From JACWAE01 sp963847595 (GTDB lineage Bacteria; Chloroflexota; Dehalococcoidia; SZUA-161), in assembly GCA_963847595.1 (NCBI GenBank), contig CAWKAJ010000003.1, positions 62,001-126,000 on the forward strand: 64,000 nt of DNA, written 5' to 3'. Under the pieces are notes generated by a model that saw only the letters and a list, made by a program, of their open reading frames with translations, did no database searches and was not told the origin of the DNA. Positions 14,501 to 23,100 of this stretch are shown here, piece by piece. The translations under genes were made by a program, and so were the position numbers. The stretch's first letter is position 1. The number at the start of each line of letters is the position of its first letter.

Positions 14501-16013
14501 CGTCCTTACCCTGTTTAGTCTTCAACTGCGGGAACAGGATAACCTCCCTAATCGACTGCTGGTTTGTTAATATCATAACAAGGCGGTCAATCCCCATGCC
14601 AAGCCCACCCGTGGGCGGCATGCCGTACTCCATGGCTGTGAGGAAGTCCTCATCGAGACGCTCTACCTCCTCATCACCCATCGTGGCGCGCATACGCTCC
14701 TGCTCCTCGAAGCGCTTCCTCTGCTCTACAGGGTCGTTTAGCTCAGTGAAAGCATTGGCGATCTCTATGCCGCCGATAAAGCACTCAAACCTCTCCACCA
14801 GCCGCGGGTCGCCGGGCTTGGCCTTGGCTAGAGGCGAAATCTCAACGGGATAATCGAGGACAAAGGTAGGTTGGATCAACGTGGGCTCGACGAATGTGGA
14901 GAAGAGATTATCAAGTATCCGTCCCCAGGTCATTTCGCCATCCGCCGGCACGCCCAATGTTTTAGCTTTCTCCCGTAAGGTATTCAAATCCCGATATTGC
15001 TCGTCGAGGAAATCAACACCGCACTTGCTGTGAAGCTCATCCCGCAGGTTAACCCTCCTCCAGGGAGAAGAGAGGTTAATCACAGGGGAAGAGGGGTCAA
15101 ACACATTTTTACTAGGCAGCTCCAGTGTACCAGTGACTTCTTGCGCGACGCTACGCACCATTTGTTCCACCATAGCCATGACATCGTTGTAGTCAGCGTA
15201 TGCTTCGTAACTCTCAAGCATGGTGAATTCAGGGTTATGTTTGACGGAAAGTCCCTCGTTGCGGAAGATACGCCCGATCTCGTAAACCTTATCCAATCCG
15301 CCGATGATGAGGCGCTTGAGATAGAGCTCTAGGGCAATCCTCAGATAAAGGGTCTGCTCCAGTTCATTATGATAGGTGGAGAAGGGGCGGGCCATTGCCC
15401 CCGCAGCCACGGGCAACAACACCGGCGTTTCTACTTCTATGAATCCGCGCCCATCGAGGAAGCGGCGTATGGCGGTGATGATGCGGCCGCGCGTAACAAA
15501 GACATCTCTTGCTTCCTCATTAGAGATGAGGTCGAGATACCTCTGGCGATAGCGTTTCTCCACATCCGTGAGGCCGTGCCATTTCTCAGGCAAAGGTAGA
15601 AGAGACTTGGAGAGCATAGTGAAGTCGGAGACCTCCAGAGTGATTTCACCGCTCTTTGTCCTGAAGAATTTGCCGCGAACACCTATAAAGTCGCCGATGT
15701 CGAAATCGCGCAGATATTGGTATTTCTCATCGCCCAGCACATCACGGCGAAAATAGGCCTGTATCTTACCCGTGCCCTCCCTGAGGTCCAGAAAGGTTGC
15801 TTTACCCATAGAGCGTTGGGCCGTGATGCGGCCAGCGACGCTTACGTGAGGGGCCTCGGCATTACTTCCTTCTTGTTGCTGAAAAAGAGCTATCGCTGCT
15901 TGTATGGTGTGGGTGCGTGGGTATCGGTGGGGGTAGGGGTCAATGTTGCGGCTACGAATCTTGTTGAGTTTTTCCAGTCGTTGTCCGGTTATCGCTTCTT
16001 TTCTATCCGCCAT
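14493..16013 (-). CDS. lysS: lysyl-tRNA synthetase, class II
   Basis: 506 residues. An N-terminal OB-fold anticodon-binding domain (VAGRITAQRSMGKATFLDLREG) is followed by a class II core with motif 2 (IGRIFRNEGLSVKHNPEFTM) and motif 3 (GGLGMGIDRLVMILTNQQSIREVILFP). It attaches lysine to tRNA-Lys. The start lies 47 bp after greA, so the two are most likely co-transcribed, and the gene overlaps serS by 8 bp. Confidence 0.97.
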   Translation of the reverse strand: MADRKEAITGQRLEKLNKIRSRNIDPYPHRYPRTHTIQAAIALFQQQEGSNAEAPHVSVAGRITAQRSMGKATFLDLREGTGKIQAYFRRDVLGDEKYQYLRDFDIGDFIGVRGKFFRTKSGEITLEVSDFTMLSKSLLPLPEKWHGLTDVEKRYRQRYLDLISNEEARDVFVTRGRIITAIRRFLDGRGFIEVETPVLLPVAAGAMARPFSTYHNELEQTLYLRIALELYLKRLIIGGLDKVYEIGRIFRNEGLSVKHNPEFTMLESYEAYADYNDVMAMVEQMVRSVAQEVTGTLELPSKNVFDPSSPVINLSSPWRRVNLRDELHSKCGVDFLDEQYRDLNTLREKAKTLGVPADGEMTWGRILDNLFSTFVEPTLIQPTFVLDYPVEISPLAKAKPGDPRLVERFECFIGGIEIANAFTELNDPVEQRKRFEEQERMRATMGDEEVERLDEDFLTAMEYGMPPTGGLGMGIDRLVMILTNQQSIREVILFPQLKTKQGKDDA

Positions 16014-16060
16014 CTCATGAGCCTGAGCGAAATTATCAAGGTGCCCCTTTTATAATTAAC

Positions 16061-16531
16061 TTATTCTATGGCGATTATCTTCATTTTGCGCGCGCCTGCA
16101 GGAGCACGCACTTCAACCTCATCACCCACCCGCTTGCCCATCAACGCCTTACCGACGGGCGACTCATTGGAGATCTTCCCTTCATTGGGATTGGCCTCAG
16201 CGCTGCCCACGATACTATAATATTCCTTTTCGCCACCCTTGCTGCGAACCGTGACCTTGGAACCAAGTCTCACCGATGAAGAGGGTGACTTCTCTTCATG
16301 AATTATGCTGGCATTCTTAAGCATCTTCTCCAGGGTAAGAATCCGCCCCTCAACAAAGGCCTGCTCGTTTTTGGCGTCATCATACTCGGCGTTGTCGACA
16401 GTGCCACCTAATTCCTTAGCTCGGTGAATCTGGTCGGCAACCTCCTGGCGGCGGACAGAATGCAGGTGCTCGAGTTCTGCTTTGAGTTTTTCCAGCCCTT
16501 CGGGCGTGAGAAAGACCTCTTTCTGCGCCAT
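16061..16531 (-). CDS. greA: transcription elongation factor GreA
   Basis: 156 residues with the two GreA domains. The N-terminal coiled coil (FLTPEGLEKLKAELEHL) reaches the RNA polymerase secondary channel, with the acidic tip residues in NAEYDDAKNEQ. The C-terminal FKBP-like domain ends GDEVEVRAPAGARKMKIIAIE. GreA stimulates cleavage of backtracked RNA. The start has GGGAGGAAG just upstream. It is the first gene of greA-lysS-serS and has its own promoter (16616-16644) and a terminator-like leader (16562-16604). Confidence 0.97.
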   Translation of the reverse strand: MAQKEVFLTPEGLEKLKAELEHLHSVRRQEVADQIHRAKELGGTVDNAEYDDAKNEQAFVEGRILTLEKMLKNASIIHEEKSPSSSVRLGSKVTVRSKGGEKEYYSIVGSAEANPNEGKISNESPVGKALMGKRVGDEVEVRAPAGARKMKIIAIE

Positions 16532-16561
16532 CTTCCTCCCTCTCCATCCAGCAAGCCTATT

Positions 16562-16604
16562 AAAAAAGACTGAGAGCCAGGTAACCTGTAGTCATCTGCC
16601 TCTC
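16562..16604 (-). terminator. terminator-like hairpin in the greA leader
   Basis: Read on the minus strand, GAGAG-G-CAG (16604-16596) pairs with CTG-G-CTCTC (16580-16572), with one G-G mismatch. The loop holds a further CAGGTTACCTG palindrome. AGTCTTTTTT follows (U-run at 16567-16562). It lies between the promoter (transcript start near 16609) and the greA ATG at 16531. This is the layout of an attenuator or premature terminator. In E. coli the greA leader also contains a terminator that yields short RNAs, so a parallel is plausible. Confidence 0.55.
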
Positions 16605-16615
16605 GAGTATCGGAT

Positions 16616-16644
16616 ATTATAGCGGAAGTTTGCCTAATTGTAAA
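16616..16644 (-). promoter_or_regulatory. promoter of greA-lysS-serS
   Basis: On the minus strand, TTTACA (16644-16639) and a perfect TATAAT (16621-16616) are separated by 17 bp. The transcript should start near 16609. The -35 lies only about 10-30 bp from the end of the adjoining insertion sequence, so any older upstream regulatory DNA has been displaced. Confidence 0.75.
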
Positions 16645-16653
16645 GCCTGCGCT

Positions 16654-17580
16654 TAATTCTACTTTAATATCCGACAGTCTCCCTCCCTGTTAGATAATGG
16701 AGGTGTCATTCCTCGTCCCATATGTGGCCTGTGGTAATGATACCGCCTCAGAAAAATTTCTGCCATATCCCGGCATTCTGATAATTGCGATACTCTGTAC
16801 TTAACCCATCCCAAGCATTCTTTTCTTACGGTTCGGTTAAAACTCTCGATGTAGGATTGCTCATTCTTCCGGTAAGGTCGAGCGACACGGTGTCTATCAC
16901 AGAACAATGGCGCATTACTTTCAAATGCCGCTTTAAACTCAGGCCCGCCGTCTGTTTGAAGCAGCTTAACGTGACCGTCAAACCGGCGTCTCATACTCTG
17001 ATGCAAGAACTGACATCCCAGATCAGCAGTCAATTCAGTTGCGATGAGTATATCTGCTTCTCTAGTAAAAATGTCGATCGCGGTAAAGGCATAAAGCTCA
17101 CCAAAGTCGATAGTATCCATCTGAACTACTTCTCTCGGCATTGATGCTTGGGGTACTTCTCCTCTTACTTTGTTTTTCTTCCACCTGGGACGGATAATGT
17201 ACTTCTCTGATAGTATTTCATAGATTTTAGGGACAGACAGGTGAATGCCATGCTCAAGGTTGAGGAAATACTGAATCTTTTGCCCGCAACAATCGTATTC
17301 CCTTTCACGTATCTCCCAAATCCATCTTTTGACTATGGGGTCAGCCTTCCTTTTCGCTCTTTCTCCTTTCTTAGCCTGGCGGTATCTGTCGAGAAATTCA
17401 ATGAGACCATACTGTTCTATCCCCTTAATCCAGATATGAATCGTTTCTCGATTCTTTCCCAACCTCTGGGCAATGTGTGATTTGGGCAATCCCTGTTGGT
17501 GGAGTTCCTCGCATAAAGCTATCAGTGTCTCATTAAGCATGTCCATATTTTATATGGACTGTCGGATTTTTAACTGAACA
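16654..17580 (-). mobile_element. IS481-like insertion sequence
   Basis: One DDE transposase gene is flanked by inverted terminal repeats. ATCCGACAGTC at 16669-16679 is matched exactly by its reverse complement at 17557-17567, and the outward flanks remain similar (TTCTACTTTAAT versus TTCAGTTAAAA). The left repeat overlaps the last codons of the transposase. The exact ends are approximate and no clear target duplication was found. The element lies between the greA promoter and a second insertion sequence whose first repeat starts ~15 bp away. Confidence 0.75.
16659..17546 (-). CDS. IS481-family-like transposase
   Basis: 295 residues. Two helix-turn-helix regions (SHIAQRLGKNRETIHIWIKG at ~22-41) precede an rve/DDE integrase core. 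The catalytic acids are Asp in VQMDTIDFG, Asp in LQTDGGPEF and Glu in YIESFNRTVRKECLG. The enzyme cuts and joins the ends of its insertion sequence. The frame is intact and reaches both terminal repeats, so it may be active. A family-specific C-terminal YHYHRPHMGRGMTP stretch is present. Confidence 0.9.
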   Translation of the reverse strand: MDMLNETLIALCEELHQQGLPKSHIAQRLGKNRETIHIWIKGIEQYGLIEFLDRYRQAKKGERAKRKADPIVKRWIWEIREREYDCCGQKIQYFLNLEHGIHLSVPKIYEILSEKYIIRPRWKKNKVRGEVPQASMPREVVQMDTIDFGELYAFTAIDIFTREADILIATELTADLGCQFLHQSMRRRFDGHVKLLQTDGGPEFKAAFESNAPLFCDRHRVARPYRKNEQSYIESFNRTVRKECLGWVKYRVSQLSECRDMAEIFLRRYHYHRPHMGRGMTPPLSNREGDCRILK

Positions 17581-17594
17581 ATGCGGCCTGCGCA

Positions 17595-17654
17595 TTGACT
17601 CATAATTATTGTTACCGAAAGTGGTATCGTTGCGTCAAAATTAGTGTTACCGAA
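17595..17654 (+). repeat. left end of the second IS: two direct 25-bp repeats
   Basis: Copy 1 (17595-17619) starts TTGACTCATAATTATT and copy 2 (17630-17654) starts TTGCGTCAAAATTAGT; both end GTTACCGAA. They are offset by 35 bp, a little over three helical turns, so bound proteins would lie on about the same face. Copy 2 runs up to the transposase ribosome site (GGAGG at 17655-17659). Confidence 0.75.
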
Positions 17655-17664
17655 GGAGGTAAGG

Positions 17665-18819
17665 GTGACACGACGCAGCATTATAGAATATACACAGGCA
17701 CTCCAAAGCAGATATTTTCGGTCATCAAGAGAAGATAAGGGCAGAATGTTGGATGAATTTACACAGGTTACGGGCTTGCACCGCAAGGCGGCTATCAGGT
17801 TATTGAATCGGCTAAGCCAGCCCAGGGCAAGCAAGCGACGTGGTCGGCCATGTAAATATGGTACAGAAGTTACCGGAGCGCTGAAAGCGATCTGGGAGGC
17901 TAGTGACCGTTTGTGCTCCAAGCGATTGCAACCCTTCATACCAGACATGGTAAAGGTGCTTAGGCAGCATAATGAGCAGCACATAGATGCTTCTACGGAA
18001 GCACAACTCTGCCAGATGAGCCCGTCCACCATTGACAGGCTGCTGCGACCCTGGCGCCAAGCGGGAGGTCGAAGTTCACTGAGTACTACCAGACCAGGGT
18101 GCTTGCTCAAGAGCGCCATACCCATCAGGACCTTTGCCGATTGGCAGGAGAACAAGCCTGGTTTCATGGAAACAGACCTGGTAGCTCATTGTGGTGAGAG
18201 TACCGAGGGCTTTTACCTGAACACCCTCTGTGCTGTGGACGTAGCCAGCGGCTGGACGGAATGCCTGCCGGTGTGGGGTAAAGGTCAGTTTCGGGTGCGT
18301 CAGGCGGTACACCGGATGCGGCAGCGTCTTCCTTTCCCACTCCTGGGTGTGGACTCGGACAATGGCAGTGAATTCATCAACCAGTACTTTTATACCTATT
18401 GTCTCCAGGAGAAGATCACCTTTACCCGCTCTCGCTCTTACAAAAAGAACGACAGTTGCCACGTAGAGCAGAAAAACGGGAATGTGGTGCGCCGCCTGGT
18501 GGGATACGACCGCTACGCCTCGAAATCTGCCTTCGAATGTCTGGAAAGGACTTATAGCCTGGTTCGGTTGTACCAGAACTTCTTTCAGCCCACGATGAAG
18601 CTAATAAGTAAGGCCAGGCATGGGGCCAAAGTATACAAGCTCTATGAGACTGCGCGGACACCGCACCAGCGTTTACTGCAATCGGGTGTACTAACTGAGG
18701 CTAATCGGGCTGAACTGGCAGCCATTTATCACGGATTGAACCCCGTACTGCTTTTGAAACAGATAAACTCAACTCTGGAGCAGCTGTGGCGGCTGTCTGA
18801 GCGCACGCCAGTTCGGTAA
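17665..18819 (+). CDS. DDE (rve-type) transposase of the second IS
   Basis: 384 residues from the GTG at 17665, placed by GGAGGT at 17655-17660; the frame also opens at 17644, but that lies inside the terminal repeat. An N-terminal helix-turn-helix region (TGLHRKAAIRLLNRLSQP) is followed by a basic RRGRPCKYG linker and a DDE core with Asp in METDLVAHCGE, Asp in GVDSDNGSEFIN and Glu in CHVEQKNGNVVRR. The frame is full length with no stop codons. I place it in the retroviral-integrase-like superfamily but not in a named IS family. Confidence 0.87.
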   Translation: MTRRSIIEYTQALQSRYFRSSREDKGRMLDEFTQVTGLHRKAAIRLLNRLSQPRASKRRGRPCKYGTEVTGALKAIWEASDRLCSKRLQPFIPDMVKVLRQHNEQHIDASTEAQLCQMSPSTIDRLLRPWRQAGGRSSLSTTRPGCLLKSAIPIRTFADWQENKPGFMETDLVAHCGESTEGFYLNTLCAVDVASGWTECLPVWGKGQFRVRQAVHRMRQRLPFPLLGVDSDNGSEFINQYFYTYCLQEKITFTRSRSYKKNDSCHVEQKNGNVVRRLVGYDRYASKSAFECLERTYSLVRLYQNFFQPTMKLISKARHGAKVYKLYETARTPHQRLLQSGVLTEANRAELAAIYHGLNPVLLLKQINSTLEQLWRLSERTPVR

Positions 18820-18872
18820 CCGCAATTATGAAGCAATATGGAGGTCTTCGGTAACAGTTTAATTTGACGCAA
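18812..18872 (-). repeat. right end of the second IS: two direct 25-26-bp repeats
   Basis: Read on the minus strand, the outer copy (18872-18847) starts TTGCGTCAAATTAAAC and the inner copy (18836-18812) starts TTGCTTCATAATTGC; both end GTTACCGAA. They mirror the left end. The inner copy overlaps the last codons of the transposase. From 18873 to the next gene at 19030 I see no feature. Confidence 0.75.
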
Positions 18873-19029
18873 TACGGCCTGAAGCTGGGGCAAGTATTTG
18901 ACCCCCTTTTGCACTCCGGGCCCTCAGCCTCTGGAGACCTGAAGCAGGGGTTTGAATTACCTGATGGCAAATAGAGTTGTGTCCCCACTATCTGACTTGG
19001 GCGAGTTGGACTCTTCCGGGGTCTTGGAT

Positions 19030-20103
19030 TCAAAGGTTGGAATTTGATGCAACCCGGTTCTTTGCGGTAAACCCGATTACGATCCTTTTAACCGGTGAAA
19101 CTTCTTCCGGGCTGCCGGAGGTTACATTAACAGCATCTTGGGAGCCATCTGATATTTCTTCTACCTCAGGCAATACTTTAAGTATCTTGATCAGCGGTGT
19201 GGGAGTTCCCAGGAGCAGTTTGATTGTGACGTCTTTGTCCACTAAGCCTGACACATCCACAATATCAACTTGACGCACATATTTCAGAGTATTGTAGAAT
19301 TGTACAATCTGCTGTAAACTCGCAGGACGAGAGAACGACAATTCCACTGACCCGTTGTAAAGGACGGGGTTCTCCTCTTTCTCATGGGTAATATCGACTT
19401 GGGGTACTCTGTCTGCTGTCCGTGTCTGTGCAGATGAAGCATCAACGTTTACATCCGACAAATCAGGTGTCCCTCTGCTGAACAACTGAGACAACTTCTT
19501 GGCGAAGTCCCTGACTGAGCCTGATGACTCGGGATGCTTAACGGCAACTTCTGCCCCAGGCGTACCTTCTCCCTGTTTTGCCATGCTTCCGTTCTGCGAA
19601 CTTTCAAGAGCCATCTGTTCATGTGACAGTGCTTCAACTGCTTTACGGTAGTACTCCTGTATTTGCCAGGCCTGCTGATGTACCTTTTGCTCCAGTTGAA
19701 GCTGATGGTCTCTGTTTTCTAATACCAGCTTCTTTCTTTCCAGAGCCTTACGCACCCTCATGCCGAGGTCATCCAGGTCAAAGGGTTTAGTCACATAGTC
19801 GTATGCTCCAAGTTTCATGGCTTCTACAGCTGTCTCCGTATCCACCACTGCAGTCATCATGATCACACAGGTATCAGGATGATTAGTTACTATTTGGGGC
19901 AGTGCCTCCATACCCGACAGCCCCGGCATCTTTATATCCATAAGCACAAGGTCGAAGTCCTTCATGAATGCTTTCCACAAAGCTTCTTTGCCATCGGCAG
20001 CCACTTCACAATTGTAGCCATCCGACTCCAGCTTACGGGAGAGAATCCCCCGGATTGCCTCTTCATCATCAACTATTAGTATTATCCCTTTGGCTTCTTC
20101 CAT
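19030..20103 (-). CDS. response regulator with an uncharacterised C-terminal domain
   Basis: 357 residues. The receiver domain (1-120) is complete: acidic pocket at VDDEE, phospho-acceptor Asp56 in VLMDIKMPG, Thr84 and Lys106 in VTKPF. A coiled coil follows (~121-165, LEQKVHQQAWQIQEYYRKAVEAL), then a polar linker, then an alpha/beta domain at 249-347. This last domain is also found in the coiled-coil protein at 2513-3544. There is no DNA-binding or enzymatic output domain, so phosphorylation probably changes protein contacts. The ATG overlaps the upstream hybrid kinase by 22 bp, and this is the last gene of the four-gene sensory operon. Confidence 0.87.
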   Translation of the reverse strand: MEEAKGIILIVDDEEAIRGILSRKLESDGYNCEVAADGKEALWKAFMKDFDLVLMDIKMPGLSGMEALPQIVTNHPDTCVIMMTAVVDTETAVEAMKLGAYDYVTKPFDLDDLGMRVRKALERKKLVLENRDHQLQLEQKVHQQAWQIQEYYRKAVEALSHEQMALESSQNGSMAKQGEGTPGAEVAVKHPESSGSVRDFAKKLSQLFSRGTPDLSDVNVDASSAQTRTADRVPQVDITHEKEENPVLYNGSVELSFSRPASLQQIVQFYNTLKYVRQVDIVDVSGLVDKDVTIKLLLGTPTPLIKILKVLPEVEEISDGSQDAVNVTSGSPEEVSPVKRIVIGFTAKNRVASNSNL

Positions 20104-23100
20104 TTTACACCCCTTGACCCCGGATTTATTAAAGCTGCTTCGGCAACAAGCTGGTCTTCGAATACTATCGGTATCTCTACCACAAAAGTGGCACCTTGTC
20201 CGAGTTTGCTCCTGGCATATATACGTCCGCCATGAGCTTCCACAAGCCCATAGCAGATGCTCAGACCCAGCCCTGTCCCCTTGCCTACCTCTTTGGTGGT
20301 AAAGAACGGGTCAAATATCCTCTTGATGTTCTCCTCTGAGATACCCGGGCCATCGTCAACAAAGCTAATCTGGATCATATCTCTGACCTTTTGTGTTTTT
20401 ACCACAAGCCTCCCCTTCCCATGCGCCTCTACCATCGCCTGCTCAGCGTTATTGATAATGTTTACGAATACCTGCTGCATCTGGTGGAAGTCAGCCAGGG
20501 TTTTGGGAAGATCAGGGGCGAGTTCCACCACTAGCTCTATATTGTTGACCTTCATCGGATGAGCTTGCAGTTCCAGAGTCTTTTCGACAGCTTCGTTAAG
20601 CGAGATAAGGTGCTTCTCAGGCTCGTGTCTGCGAGCAAAGGAAAGCAGGTTCTGGGTTATTTTGGCGGCACGCTGCGACTCTCGGTAGATGGTATCGAGG
20701 TCTTTCCTGGTGGTCTCATCCAAGTCTTTCCTTGCTGCCAGGAATTGGGCAAAACCCTGGATGGCTGCGATGGGATTGTTCAGCTCGTGGCCAACACCCG
20801 CTGCCAACTCGCCAACCGCAGCCAGACGGCTGGCAAGGCGAAGCTGTTCCTCCATTTTCTGCTTCTCGTCTTCCATCCGCTTGCGCTCGGTGATGTCAGT
20901 TAAGAAGTTCAGTGTAGCCGGCTTGCCCTCCCAGGTGAACGCGACCGCGCTGATGTCCACCCACCTGAGATTCCCTGTTTTGTCTACAACCCTGAAAGAG
21001 TAAACGGGCGGCACTTCCTTCCCCTCCAGCCTCGCCATATGGCGTCCTACTACCATGGCCCGGTCTTCAGAGTGTATAAACTCAATGAAAGGTTTGGAAG
21101 CTAACTCTTCGCGAGAGTAACCAAGAATCTCTATTACTCTGGTGTTGAAAAACCTGAGCATGCCGTCCTGAGCCACCAAAATGGCTTCACTGGCGTTCTC
21201 TACAAGCAAACGATACCTTTCCTCTGATATTCTGAGCACCTCCTCAGCCTTTTTACGCTCGGTAATATCTCTGATTGAAGACAAAACAGCTGGTTTGCCT
21301 CCGTATTCAATTCTGGTGCCTATGCCGCTTACCCATATCTCCCTGCCATCTTTCGTGATCACCCGAAATTCGTGGACCTCTTGTTCACTTTCCCCCAACG
21401 CGTCTTCCATAAGAAATCCGAGGACTTGTTCTCTATCGTCGGGATGAACCAAATCTAATGGATTTATTCCGATGGCATTTTCTGCAGAAGCAAACCCACA
21501 CATCTTTGCGGCATTTTGATTGGCTAGCACTATCTTCACCGTTTCTATATCGGTAACAAACATACCGTCAATGGTGCCCTCAAACAAGACTCTATAGTTG
21601 TGCTCGCTCTGTCTCAGGGCATTCTCCATCCGCTTGCGCTCAGTTATGTCACGGACAACCGCCATATACCCTATCGGTTCTCCGCTTCTATCCTTCATCA
21701 CTGAGACGTTGGCCTCAACAAGAATCTTTCTACCATCCTTTGTAACGCAATGATACTCTACATATATTGAACCGCCTTCTGCCATTCCTTTTGCTATCTT
21801 CTCAGTCAGCATCTCATGGTCTTCAGGGGCGATTAATTCCAGGGCTAGTCTTCCAATTAAATCTTCTCTGTTATCCATCCCATGCATTTTCAGGGTTGCC
21901 TCGTTTGCTTCTATAATTCTTCCTTCCAGGTCGCTGATAACAATGCTGTCCTTAGACATTTTCACTGCGTCCGAAAGGAGGCGCAATTCCTGCTCCATCT
22001 TCTTGCGCTCGGTAATGTCGCGAGTGACTCCCAGAATACCCACAGGTTTCCCCTCTGCATCGCGCAGCAGATTCACCATCATCTCGACAGGAACTAAGTG
22101 GCCATCCTTATGCTTTGTCTCAACTTCCAACACAAGAGACGTGGGCAAGCTTCTGTCTCCCTCTTTCTCCGCAGCCATCCCCTCTGCAAAAGCCCTCATA
22201 AGTTTCTCGTAGGAAGCGGGCGTCAAGCCCTCCTCCAGCGTTATGGCCATTGCCTCCTCAACGCTGTAGCCCAGCAAATGAGTGACAGATGGACTGACAT
22301 AGGTTAAACGCAGATTCATATCAATGACTGAGATAACATCCTTCACATTCTCAGCCAGTAAACGGTATTGCGCCTCACTCGCTTGCAGGGCCTCCAGTGC
22401 CAGTTTACGCCCACTGATGTCTCTCAGGCTGCCAACTATCGCCACTGGCATGTTTGCGTCATCGTATACCGCCGAACGGTTATCGTTTACCCAGCGATAG
22501 CCTAGCTCTTTGTGTTTAACCCGATACTCAACAGATAGAACTTGGGTCTTTCCTTGCGTGATCAAATCGATGATATTCTGTTGCAGCTTTTCTGCATCGT
22601 CGGGATGCACCAAAGAGATTAGTTCATCTGAATCAAGTGCTTGGAACTCCTCTGGACCATATCCGAGCACTTGCTTCGATGCTGGACTTACATACTCATA
22701 TCTACCGGTCTGGAGATTCATGCTGTATATCATGTCGAGAGAATTATCGAGAACGTTGCGGAATTTCTCCTCGCTTTCCCTTAGTGACTCCTCCATCCGC
22801 TTGCGCTCGGTTATATCTCTCATGACAGCAACAAGGCCAAAGAGTTGTCCTTTCAAAAGGAAAGGCCCAACATTGATTTCAAGGCTCATTTTCGTGCCTG
22901 ATTTAGTACACACTTCGCATTCAAAGGCAGTGACCTCTTTGCCTGACAATATCATGTCCCTGGCAGAGGCCATTCGTTCAATGCTCTCTGGGGTAAACAT
23001 CTGGAGAAGGTCAAAGGGTTTGCCAGAGAGCTCCTCTGTGTCATAACCGCCTACTACCAACACTCTCTTATTAACCCTGACAAGTCTACCCTCAAGATCC

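Larger units (their letters stand above)
17595..18872 (+). mobile_element. second insertion sequence with doubled 25-bp end repeats
   Basis: A DDE transposase gene is bracketed by two inward-facing ~25-bp repeats at each end. Left copies are at 17595-17619 and 17630-17654; right copies are at 18812-18836 and 18847-18872. All four follow TTG-n2-TCA...GTTACCGAA. Copies within an end are offset by 35 bp. Repeated transposase-binding sites of this sort are known from other elements. The element starts ~15 bp after the IS481-like one, so the two were inserted at, or mobilised to, nearly the same point. Confidence 0.75.
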
